Below, piece after piece: positions 36,201 to 47,659 of a stretch of 64,000 bases of DNA (positions are counted from its first letter, which is position 1; every line of letters begins with the position of its first letter). The notes below the pieces were generated by a model that saw only the letters and a program-made list of their open reading frames with translations, was not told where the DNA came from and made no database searches. The translations under genes were made by a program, and so were the position numbers. The stretch comes from Combretum micranthum (Eukaryota; Streptophyta; Magnoliopsida; Myrtales; Combretaceae): NCBI GenBank assembly GCA_024138025.1, contig JAMXBD010003423.1, forward strand, positions 56,623-120,622, given 5' to 3'.

Positions 36201-36695
36201 AGGGAAAGAAAGGGCAGCCCAAAAGGATAAAAGAAAAGGAAAGTATATTAAAATTTAGATATTTTAGAAATAGGATATAGGTTTAGAACTATCAGATCGA
36301 TATCTATAGTTCCAGAAGTATTTAAAAGATGATTTCTGAACCGATAGGTTATAAATTAAGATCTTGAAATAAGAACTTAATTTAGGAATTTAATTTGGAT
36401 AAAAGATATTTAATTTGAGTTCGGGTTTAAGAACTGATATTTTTATTCAAGCAAATGAACTCAAATTTTACTGAGATTTAGGAATTAGTGTTTAGGCTAA
36501 GAATCAAGAGTTTAGGAACCCTCTAAACATTTCAATGACTTGTTTAGAGATTTAGGAATTTCAAATCTCAAAACCAACTTAATTATTAGCTAATTAAATT
36601 AAGCCAACTTGTCTAATTAAATCCTATAATTCATTTCATCTATTTAATCTATCTAAGCTCAATTTCTAATCTTGGTGAATATTTGGGGTATTTCA
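33275..36695 (-). repeat. LARD 5' LTR (right copy)
   Basis: Nearly identical to the left LTR. Differences concentrate between about 33420 and 34000, and many are single-base losses against the left copy. Beyond about 34350 the two are almost the same for over 2 kb, except a small difference near 36000 and in GAA microsatellite length at 36150-36170. Confidence 0.92.
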
Positions 36696-36700
36696 AGTAC
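36696..36700. repeat. Target duplication AGTAC, right of the LARD
   Basis: Matches 27552-27556 exactly. R-family sequence resumes after it. Confidence 0.9.
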
Positions 36701-36788
36701 TTTCTCAATTAACCAAGATGGAATCTAATAATGAAATCAATATACCGGTAAATATCAATATAATAACAATAAGAACTCATAGATGAAT

Positions 36789-39198
36789 TGTAATCCCAAG
36801 CTTTTCATAAATAGAATTAAAGTAGGAATTTTTGTGTTTGATTGTGTATGTGGTAGTATTTGTTATTAAAGTAAAATGTAAGTGTAATAGTTTTTATAAA
36901 AATTAATTTAGTAGAATAGAAATTTAAATTCATCAATGGATTTGATTGAGAAAATTGTGAGTTATGTATTTCTTATATTCTTTAGAGAATTGAGTTTTGA
37001 AAAAAAAAATTTAAATTACCTATAGTATTGAGATAAGTTTTTATAAGATATTATTTTGTTAAATAGGAATTTATAAATTATTATGTTACTAAACTTGTTT
37101 TGAGTTAGGTTATTTAATAATTCTATTGATAGAAATATGTGAGTGTTAAATGAGTTGTTTTGATCTCTTAATGGCTGCAATTTAGCTTGAAGACCACCAC
37201 AACTCCCATGCGTGCACGCACGCATGCACACACACACACACTTGATTAAGTTTGAATAATGCCTCAAAAGTCAAATGAACTTTATATATATGCATGTTTA
37301 TCTTTTAAGAGGCAGAATTTCACTCTTTCTTGCTTCTCTTCCTTTGCGAAAAAAATCGATGGTCACATACACACACTCACACTCTAAATTGTCAAGGAAA
37401 GAAAGACTAGCTATTATCTTCAAGTTAAAGCAAGTTTAAGTAAGTGTTTCTTGTTTTATTCTTGTTATTTGCATGTTTGAGTAGTTATAAGTTAAGTTTT
37501 GTTGTTGGTTTATGGATGATTTTGGAAGTTCATTAGTGGTTATGAATTTTAGAGGTTGATATATGAATTAAAGTGATAGAAAAGTGGAGTTGAAGTCTTA
37601 ATGGTTGAAGTGAATGGTTGGATTGCTAGTTGGAGTTTGATGTGGTTTTAGAGATGAGTTGGAGGATTTGAAGGAGTGAATGATGAATTTGAGTCTTGTA
37701 TCATATACAAGTGTTTTGGATGAAAACAGACAATTGCAATTGGTTAAAATGTGTAAAAATCACATGAAAATGTGTGAATTTGTTGTAGAAGTACCACAAA
37801 CTGTGGCGCGGGGGCATGGTGATTTCGAAATGGTGGAATTTGGGCCACCACATGGTAGTGAGGGGTATGGTGAGCACCATGGGGTGGTGCAAGAGGCGTG
37901 GTGGATACTAGTCATCATTTTGCTCCTTAGCACGGGGCATGGTGGGGGGCGTGGTAAGGCTTATGTAATGCTCTGTCCAACACCACCCTCGAAGTGTTTC
38001 CTTATCTCTTTTAGCTTTAGAATCTTGTTTAATCCTTCTAGTCTTTGTTTATTAGATACTAATACAAAATTTTCTATCTTATATAAACCTTAGATCACAA
38101 GTTGGATTTCTTGTTGGACTATTACGACGATTAAGGAGCATGCACGGGTGAGTAACTTGAATTCTAGCACTTTGTTTGTGCTTGTAAGTAACGGAATATA
38201 GTTTAATTGTAAATATAAGTAATCAATTGCATGGCGATGGAGTTATTACATGGTATGTAATCTATGTTTGAATTGCAATTCTTAATAATTGAAGTGACCC
38301 ACTTATTTGACATTAATATATAGTTGTGTCATTGAGTATTTAAAGTTGATATGATCACTTGATAATATGGAACTAAGTTTAATAGACTTCTAATATTAAT
38401 ATACATGCATTCATAACATCATATTGCATTAGCATGGTATTCGTCACGTATTAACAAATTCGATTATGGTAATGCTTGTTGGACCAATGAGTCTGGTTGT
38501 AGGTTACCACAGGGTTGTCAACTTCGTAGAAACTAAGCAAGCTTCAAAGAGGTCGTCTGTGTCAGAGTTGGATAAAGAGTGTTAATACTTAGTGAGATTT
38601 CTCAAGTTTTATAACAAGTAGAAGTTCTATTTTGAAAACGAAATGGTTCCCTAAAAGACTGCTCGTGTCCTATAGGGCTCAGGTAGAAACTATTCCTTAG
38701 TGGGTTAAGCACAGAGAAAATCGTTCTACTTTAGTATTGAGTTTCTCATGGACATGAATTACTGAAATTATCCTTCAACCTTCAGGGGGGGGTAAATCCC
38801 CATAAGTTTGAATTTCAATTATTCAAACCACGTTTGTTGCATATTTGATCAATGCATTGCATTGATTGCTAATTCTACTTGTTTGTTATCTTAATGTTTG
38901 TGCTAAGATTTGTTATTCACTGAGCTTTATGTGCTCACACTTTCTTAGACTGTTATATTATAGGGTTTTAAGAAAGAAGACCAAACCAAGCTCAAGTGCA
39001 GGAGTTAGACTTTTTGGACCATGTATTGTTAAGGCGAAGACCATATATGTAATAGAGATTAGTTATGGTTGTAAAAGCTTAAGTTAAGTTTGTTTATATT
39101 TATAGCCTTTATGGTTATGGGGTTCGGTTCAAGCCCCGTAGACCTTGGTTTGTAAAGTTTTTATGAAGTTCTAGATTTGTTATATGTTCCTTTATGGT

Positions 39199-39244
<46 letters not shown>

Positions 39245-39400
39245 CGCGTAATATCTTTCTCACTCAAACAACTTTCAATCCTGTTTTCATTGCCACTCCA
39301 ATGGGGAACATTAGTTGTATAGTGTTATGTAACTTTCTGGATGCCTTAGTTAGTTACATGTCTTACTATTACGACTAGGGTATCCTATAGGAGTGTGACA
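36789..39400 (+). mobile_element. Solo LTR of 2.6 kb with duplication TGAAT
   Basis: Runs TGTAATCCC...GTGTGACA and is flanked by TGAAT at 36784-36788 and 39401-39405. With it removed, the host reads CATAGATGAATTCAAGAAAA, matching the related R copy at 62000 (CATAGATTCAAGAAAA). It contains a TATATATGCATG promoter-like stretch near 37285, a GCGTGCACGCACGCATGC/CA repeat (37206-37241), a GC-rich module (37797-37965) and a TG microsatellite (39211-39246). No internal domain or second LTR is nearby. The frame at 37680-38093 overlaps the GC-rich module and has no known domain. Confidence 0.78.
39205..39248. repeat. TA/TG microsatellite
   Basis: Alternating TATATATA then TGTGTG run ending GTGCGTGCGCG, inside the 2.6-kb solo LTR. 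Confidence 0.85.
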
Positions 39401-40293
39401 TGAATTCAAGAAAACTTTATAATTGAAAACTAATAAATCCAGTTATATAATAATGTAGGTTCTTCTAAGGCGAGAGCAATAATTCTCTACTCTTCCATAG
39501 TTAATACAATTAAATCACCAATACTAGAAAAGCAAAGGAACATAAAAACCCCTTCTGATGATCTTCTAATATCTCTAATGTTGCAAATCTTCAAAGCATA
39601 ACAATATTGAATACTCTCTCTATTCTCACTGTGGATATTCTTTATCTCTCAAATATCTCTAAATGAAAATACAACACGAGTTCTATTATGTAGAAATTGT
39701 GATTTTCCTTTTATATGACCCTTGTATATTTCCTTATAAATCATAAAAATATGACTTTATCCTTTATTTTCTCTTATAAGTGTTAAGATGAAGTTTATTA
39801 TGTATTTTGACCATATCTTCTAAAGATAAGCTTAGATAATGTTAAAAATACACTTCAGTTTCAACACGAAGGGCAACATACGTCTCGTGTACTAACTTTT
39901 GCAGTTTAGAAAATGCACATTATTCACTTAAAAACACTTCCCACATGAACTCAAACACGGATTGTGTTCTCTCTCATGTGGCACACATAATACTCTTTTG
40001 TTTCTCGCATAAGCCTTTGTATCATTTTTTTGTCTCTTGCATACTACATTAAGTTTCCTACACAAGCTAGGTTGTGTACTCTCTTATGTAGACTGCATTT
40101 TTCTAACTTTCTTCATTTTGAACAAAACTCACATTAGCTCACCCAATATCTATCTTTTATGCATAAATAACCTTCCAAAACCTAAAATCAATGTTTAAAC
40201 TAATTAAGTACATTTTTCTTATAATTATTCATAAAAATTAATTATTAAAACTCGAAATGTCCCTAAAAATAAAGGTTAAATCACAACTCATCA

Positions 40294-40826
40294 CTGAGTA
40301 TATTCAATAGTTTGAAATTCTTATCATTCAAAGCCAAATTATGGAGACTCTTGATCAATATATTGGTCGGTTCATTATTGGGTTGAGATATGATATTGCA
40401 GATGTTGTGGAGCTTCAAAGGATTGATACCTTAGGGAAGGCGATGTTGATGGCAAAGAAGGTTGAAAGGCAACGTAAACACTACAACTCTTCGAGTAACT
40501 CTTCTAAACCTAAATGTAGGAAGAAATATTATTGGTGTGATGATAAAAAGAAGATTATTAGTAGCCATAAGAAGGATAAAAAGCATGAGTCTAGTCATGG
40601 GATGATTGCTGATAAAAAGGAAAAATTGATTTCTAAATCATCTGATTCTAGTAGTGTCGGAAGGAAAATTAGAGATATTAAATGTTTTAAATGCTTAAGT
40701 TATGAACATATGGCTGCCCAATGTTTGAAAAGATGCGTTGTTTATACTCATAGGGGTTGTTTGGAGAGTGATGGTCAAGGGAAAAGAAGTAGTTGTTCTA
40801 ATTCTGATGAGGATGGTGGGGAGTAA
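40294..40826 (+). pseudogene. Ty3/gypsy element 1 gag, 3' part with zinc knuckle
   Basis: Continues the gag after the R insertion. Conserved gag motifs are FIIGLRYDIADVVELQ and AMLMAKKVERQ (40371-40480), then a Lys/Ser-rich linker. The zinc knuckle CFKCLSYEHMAAQC (about 40684-40725) has the CX2CX4HX4C spacing. The open part is 40341-40826. It ends before a protease region in the next frames. Confidence 0.8.
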
Positions 40827-40939
40827 GTGCCAACTGAGAAAGTAGGTGGGGTTATAGTGGCTTTGAATGGTGTAGTAAGGAGAAGCTTAAGGTGTCAGCT
40901 ATTGATTAGGAGCAAAGAGAAGATATATTCCATATTAAG

Positions 40940-41290
40940 TTATTAATAAATGGGGCCGTTTGTATGGCCATCATTGATTCCGGTAGTTGCACCAATGTAG
41001 TAGCCGACACTCATAGAGGAGTTACAACTTCCAACCAAGGCTCATCCATAACTATATCGGTTGCATTGACTCAATGACAAGGGCTCTATTCATGTCATTA
41101 AGTAGGCATGGGTTCCTATGTTTTTATTTAATCATTATACTGATGAGGTTCTTTGTGATATAGTGCTTACGAATGCAACTTATAATCTATTGGATCATCC
41201 TTAGTTGTTTGATCAAAATGTAAATCATAATAATAGGGACAATACTTGTTCTATTTTATTCAATGGGAAGAGAATTAAATTGTTTCTTTT
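40940..41290 (+). pseudogene. Ty3/gypsy element 1 protease
   Basis: The aspartic protease active-site motif IIDSGSCTNVV (D-S-G-S) lies at about 40970-41002. Later pieces such as VLCDIVLTNATYNLL and the WLFDQ-like stretch follow. Stops and frame changes make it inactive. Confidence 0.7.
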
Positions 41291-41479
41291 AAGTCCTGAA
41301 ACTGTGAGACAAACGCATAGCGAATTGAATCCCCTAAGAAAGAGTCATTGTTGTTGATATAAAGGATAGCTGAGAAGGAAATTTCCAGTAGGCAACCAAT
41401 ATACTTATTATGTGTGAGGTGCAACAATTATTGAAGCAATTTTTTGATGTTTTTCTGAGAGCTTCCCATGGTATTACAT

Positions 41480-42560
41480 CCATTGAGGAGAATTGAGCAC
41501 CAAATTGATTTAGTACTTGAAGCTGCATTACCTAATAAGCTAGCCTATAGAATGAATCCCAAAGAGGCTAATGAGTTAAAGAAACAGGTTGATGATTACT
41601 AGAGAAAGGGTTTGTGCATGAGAAAATGAGTCCATGTACCCAAAAAAGATGGTAGTTGGCAAATGTGTGTGGATAACAGAGCAATAAATTGTGTTACTAT
41701 GAAGTATATATGTCATATATCATGCCTTGATGGCGTATTTGATGAATTTCATGGTACCCAATTGTTTTATAAGATTGACTTAAAAAGTAGGTATCACCAA
41801 ATGCAAATGAAGGTTGGAGATGAGTGAAAAATGGCTTTCAGGACCAAACATGGTTTGTATGAGTAGACAGTAATGCCTTTTGGCTTGTCCTATACTCCTA
41901 ACACTTTCATGAGGCTGGTGAACTATGTATTAAGTTCTTAAGAATGTTTGTGGTCGTCTATTTTGATGACATCTTGGTGTATAGTCTAGATTTGAAGAGT
42001 CATGTTATGCACTTGACATCAGTTTTTATCATGTTGAAGAAGGAGAAGTTGTATGCAAATTTTAAGAAGTGTATTTTCTATTTACATGAGGTGATATTTT
42101 TGTGATATGTTGTATCTAGAGAAGGCTTTCATGTTGATGATAAGAAGGTTAAGGCTATCGCTGAGTGGTCTATTCCTACTACTGTATCTAAGGTTAGTAG
42201 CTTTCATGGACTTACTTCCTTTTAGAGGAGGTTCATTAAGGATTTTAACATAATTGCAACAACATAGATAGAGTTGACAAGAAGGCGATTCCTTTTCATT
42301 GGAACCAAGTGGCTAATTGAAGCTTTGAGTTGATCAAACAGAAGTTGACTTTAGCACCTTTGTTAGCACTACTAGATTTTAATAATTTTTTTGAGCTTGA
42401 AAGTGATGCCTCCAATGTTAGAGTTGGTGCAATTCTTATGCAAGAGAGCCATTCTATCGTCTATTTTAGTATGAAGCTTCATGGAGTGACTTTAAATTAT
42501 CCCATCTATGACAAAGAGTTATATTTCTTGATTCACACTCTTAAGGTATGACAACACTAT
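41480..42560 (+). pseudogene. Ty3/gypsy element 1 reverse transcriptase and RNase H
   Basis: Motifs in order: VPKKDGSWQMCVDNRAIN (41638-41690), LFYKIDLKSRYHQMQM (41764-41811), MPFGLS, and the catalytic VYFDDILVYS (about 41955-41985). RNase H follows, with [19 protein letters not shown] (about 42388-42445) and the later [13 protein letters not shown]. Several frameshifts and stops. The element is dead but structurally complete. Confidence 0.85.
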
Positions 42561-42849
42561 CTTTTATCTAAAAAGTTCACTATATTTTTTTATCACGAGT
42601 CTTTGAATTATTTGAGGGGTTACAGTAAATTGTCTAAGAGACATACTGGATAAGCAGAATTTTTAGAGACATTTGCATACACTATTAAATATAAAAAAAG
42701 GTGATACTAAGTAGTAGCTGATGTGTTGTCTTAGTATTATTTGTTGTTGAACTTTAAGTAGGCTAAGTTGTTAAGATTTGAGCTTATTGTGGGGAATATC
42801 TTGAGGATAAAGTGTTTGCACCTATTGCAGAGCTTGCAATGAAGGGAGA

Positions 42850-43975
42850 TCAGTAGATGGTTATCATATGACTAATGGTTATTTATTTCGACATGGGAAG
42901 TTATGTATTCTATATGGCTCTATGCGAGAGATGCTTAATAGATAAGCACATAGTAGTAGACTTTCTAGGTATTTTAGCAACCATCTTACGCTTAATGCTT
43001 TGAATGAACACTGTTATTGGCTTAATATGGCTAAAGATGTTGATAGAGTGATAGAAAGGTGTTAGACCTGCAAGAAGGCCAAGAGTAGAAGTGAACCACA
43101 AACATGCTATTACCAATTCCTACTAAACCATGTGTTGATTTGAGTATGGATTTTGTTATGGGCCTTCCTAAAACTCAAAGGGGACATGACTCGGTTATGA
43201 AGGTGGTTAATTGATTTAGCAAAATGAGACACTTTATCCCTTGCCATAAATCCGATGATGCAATCTATATTTCTAGTTTGTCTTTATAGGAGATAGTGAA
43301 GTTCCATGGCATTCCATAGTTTATTGTTTTCGATAAAGGTGTGAAATTTTTGAGCTACTTTTAGAAAACTTTGTAGAGAAGATTGTGTAAAAAGTTGTTT
43401 AGTACTACATGTTATCCAAAAACCATTGCATAAATTGAAGTTGTGAGTAAAAATTTTGGTTCTTTATTGCGAGACACAGTTAGGAAGAATTTAAAGGATT
43501 GGGATTCATGTTCGCCTATTGTGGAATTTGCCTATAATCCCTCAGCCCATGGTGTAACAAGTAAGTTGGCCTTTTAATGTAGTTTATGGGTTTAATCCTA
43601 ATACTCCATTAGACTTGCTTCTTAAAGATCTTATTGCTAAAGATAATGAAAGTGGATTGGAATATGCTCCAAATTCAGTAGCTACATCAAAAGGTATATG
43701 ATTACTTGCAAAATATAGGTGATAAATTGAAAGAGAGAAGATACAAAGGTAAGAGAAGAGTTGAATTTGAGCCTAGTAATTTGGTGTGGATTCACCTTAC
43801 AAAAGATTGATTTCCAGGAAAAAGAGGGTAGAAATTAGCACCCCAGGCTAATGGACCATTCTAGATAGCTGAGCAAATAAATGAGAATGCTTATAAAGTT
43901 GAGGTGTCAGGTGATTTTGGAGGAACTTCAACTACTTTCAATGTGACAGATTTATCACCTTATTTTTCTAGATGA
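42850..43975 (+). pseudogene. Ty3/gypsy element 1 integrase
   Basis: The HHCC zinc-binding region ends in C.TCKKAKSRS (about 43062-43095). The core [20 protein letters not shown] stretch (about 43150-43200), the Asp-containing FIVFDKGVKF and EFAYNPSAHGV follow. The C-terminal part ends with FNVTDLSPYF (about 43938-43970). No chromodomain is recognised. The following frame 43989-44201 has RPIIRARA and looks like the tail of the polyprotein. Confidence 0.8.
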
Positions 43976-44534
43976 ATTTGATCAAGATTTGAGGGCAAAT
44001 CTTCATAAGGCTAAGGGAGATGATAGCAATCATGATTCGCATAGACCGATCATTCGAGCTAGAGCTATAAGATTGATGGACTTAGATCAACATATCCTTA
44101 TGGATAAATTGAATGAAGATAAGTTAGAGTATTTACAAGGATATATGATACACTTCGGTGATAGGCAAGATTTAGTGTGCTTAAGTGTAAAGGAAATATA
44201 AAACTTAAAGAAAAACTCATCAATAGTGAAGATCACGCCCATGCTAGAGATAGTAATTAAACATAAACAAGTGAATGAAGCAGTAGAGGAGATCACCCTT
44301 CCCCCAACCCCATCACAACCATGACCTAACTCATGATCACCATACGTGGTCGTGATTGAGCCCGTAAGCTCATTGTCTATAAAGAAAATTGAGAGTCGCA
44401 AGGGTCATGACCATGACATAGCTCGTGCTTCATGTTTTCACGCCTATGATGAGTTTTCTTCAAAGCCTATTTTTGTGATCCAGGAGATCATGGGACCAAC
44501 ACATGATCATGATCCACAGCACAATTTCATACAT

Positions 44535-44916
44535 TGTTTCCAAATTTTAGTTTCCTACTTTAATTTTTTTGACTTTTATGTTCTATATTTCCCTTTGCCC
44601 GACCTATAGAGTATATAAGGGTCCACAGGGTTAGGTTAGAAAAGTTTTTGCATCTTTGGCATCTTGTTATCCTTTGTGACCAATTGCTTATTAAATAATA
44701 CTGAGTTTTTTCTCAAGGTTATTCTTTGTTGTTTCTTTTAATCTTACGTAATATTGGTTGATCGAAATAACTAGTTCAATTCTTTCTTTAGTGTATCATA
44801 TCCAAGGATTGATTGTTCATATCTTTTATTTCAATTTTTCATAAAAAAAATTACAAATCCTTATATTGCAATATAATGTTGAATCCATAAAACACTAAAT
44901 TCTCCAATCCATATCA
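44535..44916 (+). mobile_element. 3' LTR of Ty3/gypsy element 1
   Basis: Homologous to 25782-26188 as described there; ends ATATCA. Divergence from the 5' LTR is clearly larger than between the LARD LTRs, so this element is older. The true left edge may lie further upstream, because no polypurine tract directly precedes TGTTTCC. The stretch 44300-44525 contains repeated palindromic words such as CATGATCATG and GGTCATGACC. Flanks show no exact 5-bp duplication. Confidence 0.72.
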
Positions 44917-47204
44917 AAGTCAACTAAAAAAATCCATTATTTTCATAAATCTTAACTTATTTTTCAGTTAAATTCATTTTATTAGGAACAAACGGGCCTA
45001 AAGGAGTTACACTCGAGCTCAACATCAATTTGAGTCAGGTTTGAGCTTAAAAGTTAAAGCCCAATCGAGCTTTAAGTTTTTCGTTCAAGTTGAGTTCGAG
45101 CTAATACCGTATCATTTCTACTTGATTCGTTTACAATCCTATATTTAGGTAGTATAGTTCAAAGATTTTTCAAATAAGGTTATATATATGTTGAGTTAAG
45201 ACAATATAATGTTGAACCCAAGCTCGGCTCTCAAGCTCAATCATGCTTAAAATTTCAAACTCAAATCTGACTCAAAGTGGTAATGAACAAATTTGAGCTT
45301 AGGTTAATTAGACTTGTTCATACTCGATTTAATAAAGAAATAATTTTTATTCTAATTAAAGTAATATTAATATCCAAACTCTATTAGAGTTCAAATAACA
45401 ATTACAATCAACTTAAGCTTAATCAATTCAGTCTTGATTAGACTCACAAACTAATAGAGCTAAACATTATAAAGCTCTATCTTGACTTGATAAATTATTT
45501 GAATAGCTCAAGATCGAGCTTGACTCAACTGTTCTCAAATCAAACTCAATTAAAAATCTATTCGAACTCGAATAATTTGCAAATTGATTTGGTTCGTTCA
45601 CTCCACTAATTGTAACGGTGCATAACATAGGATGATATTTGCTGTTCCATAATTGGTTCATTCACTCCACTAATTATAATGGTGCATAGCATAGGATGAT
45701 ATTGACCTGTTTAATGAATTAGACAAATTCTCAAACTTGATCTTGACCTATTTAATGAATTAGACAATTTGGCTATTATAAAATTTATGATTTTGAAATA
45801 TATACCCAATAGGACTTAATGTCCCAAAAAATTAGTTGAGCCCTATTAAAAGGATTCATGATCTTATGGATCCTAACCAGACAACCATTAACCAAAAAAT
45901 GACAATTAAGAGAAATTGGTGATAAGTATGATTTGGACTAAGTATTGATATGAAGATATGGTTATGAGACGAATTATTAAGCTTTGTTGAGCTTTTAGAT
46001 GTTTGAAAGTGACTTTAAGTACACAGTAATTGCATGTTAGTTGCTATGATAAAATATAAACCAGATCGAAGTTACACCAAGGTAATTAATTATGTGTTGG
46101 TTGCCACTTGGTTGCTCAATCTAGTGAGTGACACCCTTAGACTAGGTTGCAAGTCTGGTTGCAACATCAAGAGGATATAGTAGTTTAGGTGCTTAGGCCC
46201 CTTCGAAGGCGTGGGTAAGCTTAATAGGTAGTTGATAGGAGAAACCTATAACTAGTACAATCAACTTGAGGTAAGATGAAGTTGTGATGAGGTTATCAAA
46301 GCGTTATAGGTTGTTGGATAAAGCATCATAATGGACAGTGCTTAGTTATAGCTAGATTCAATAAGTAGCTTTATCTGAGAGTACTTCTTTCTCTTCTTCC
46401 CAACAACAGTACTAAAGTCCTCACTATCCCTCAATTAGCATAAAGCAAATTTGAGCGCCTTTCAACTAATTCACGTAAACCTTAGATATATCGTTTTACG
46501 TGATATATATGACAAAACTATGCATCATATGCACTCAGGGCATGGCACCCTATATATCACTTACCATTAGAATCAAGGGTAATTGGATAATCCTGTTGTA
46601 TAAGGTATCTACCCATACTCGATGGATAAGGGTCATTAGGTTAGGTATGGGGATATTTTTCCTAAAATCTGCTCTCACAAGGTGGGATGGGTATAGGTAT
46701 AAGTAGGTTCGAGTATGGGGTCTTCACAACCTCTACCTAACTGAAACCTATACTCTAATATAGCAGATACAGGTTCTTAAGTACCATATAAACACCCTTC
46801 TAGAAATTTTTAGTTGGGAAAAACATCAACTATATGTGCTTATAGCTTTTAATTATGCAGAGGTGTTGTTTATCTTCTGAGGCTAATTAATATATAAGTG
46901 CACCAAAGTTTTTAATTTTAGAATATGCTATAAGTTCTATAATGATATCACATAAACAAGTTTTATAAGTATTTGTTATAGGTATTAACTTTCCCATACA
47001 AACAATTTTTTCATGTTGTAAAACATATAGTATTAAGAAATTACGTTTTAAATTTCTTCCCATAGGTTATTTATAGTAAAATATAAAAATAAGGTAGTTT
47101 TACATATTACATAAATTCATATATATTATTTTAAACATGAAATTTAAGAAAGAAAGAATATATATATATATATATATAGATTCTATGAAAGAAATTTATA
47201 AGGG
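44917..47204. other. Intergenic repeats, no gene
   Basis: 45000-45560 is rich in GAGCTTAA/CAAGCTC words like those at 13.0-13.6 kb. 46490-46800 contains GGGATGGGTATAGG and CCCATACTCG words on both strands and may be a degenerate hAT-like element. No coding frame with known motifs is present. A TA run lies at 47160-47178. Confidence 0.4.
45591..45707. repeat. Tandem duplication, 63-bp unit
   Basis: GGTTCGTTCACTCCACTAAT at 45591 recurs as GGTTCATTCACTCCACTAAT at 45654. Both are followed by TGCATA(A/G)CATAGGATGATATT. A second, shorter pair with TTTAATGAATTAGACAA follows at about 45708-45770. Confidence 0.85.
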
Positions 47205-47480
47205 CCATAAAGTACCCTAAACTTATACATTTTAGGATTAGTGTCAAAAATAGCATCTGAACTTTCGCAGAAAGTTCAATCAGGTACCTAAAGTTTGGTT
47301 TTGAATAATTTGGTATCTAAAATAAGGTTTTGCATATATTTTTCCTTCTTAATTAAACTTGCTTCAGGTATTAAAAATCTATGCAAATACTTGTCTTAAG
47401 TACTAAATTGTTCAAAATCAAACTTTGGATGCCTAATTGAACTTTTTGCAAAACTATAGTACGATTTTTTATAATATCAC
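47205..47480. repeat. Foldback MITE-like repeat
   Basis: Left words CAATCAGGTACCTAAAGTTTGG and TTTTGAATAATTTGGTA are matched in inverted form on the right by CCAAAGTTTGATTTTGAACAATT-type sequence and GCAAAAAGTTCAATTAGGC. This is a stem with a short loop; no transposase. Confidence 0.5.
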
Positions 47481-47659
47481 TATGTTTTATAGTGTATAAG
47501 ATATAGGGAGAGTACAATGAGTTACCAGATAACTTTCCTGATATAAAATTTAGCACCATATATCTTATAAGGTAGGGTACCCATCCTATACACACTCATA
47601 CTTAACGGAAGTTATCAATGACCTCAATACTTGAGATAAGCATTATAATATCAAGAAAA

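Larger units (their letters stand above)
27557..36695 (-). mobile_element. Complete non-autonomous LTR retrotransposon (LARD)
   Basis: A 9139-bp element: LTR 27557-30984 (3428 bp), internal 30985-33274 (2290 bp), LTR 33275-36695 (3421 bp). Both LTRs run TGTAAAGACCCG...GGGGTATTTCA on the + strand, so they start TG and end CA in either reading. The - orientation is set by the primer site at the right end of the internal region and the polypurine tract at its left end. AGTAC flanks both sides. The LTRs are nearly identical, so insertion is recent. The internal region has no gag, protease, reverse transcriptase or integrase frame. Long LTRs plus a long non-coding interior fit a large retrotransposon derivative, mobilised in trans. 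It lies inside R copy b. Confidence 0.92.
26979..40293 (-). mobile_element. R-family solo LTR (copy b), split by two nested insertions
   Basis: The + strand runs from TGATTGTGATC (26979) to CAACTCATCA (40293), so on the - strand the LTR is TGATGAGTTG...CACAATCA. It is flanked by the 5-bp duplication CTGAG at 26974-26978 and 40294-40298. Own sequence is about 1.55 kb: 26979-27556, 36701-36788 and 39406-40293. The gypsy gag frame joins across it when one copy of the duplication is kept. The remaining length belongs to the LARD and to the 2.6-kb solo LTR. Family membership rests on the GGCAAGCATACCAATAAG stretch and following sequence shared with the copies at 58.5 and 61.4 kb. Confidence 0.75.

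Noticed and set aside
37680..38093. A 137-residue frame
   Set aside because: It lies in the 2.6-kb solo LTR and covers its GC-rich inverted words; no protein family is recognised.
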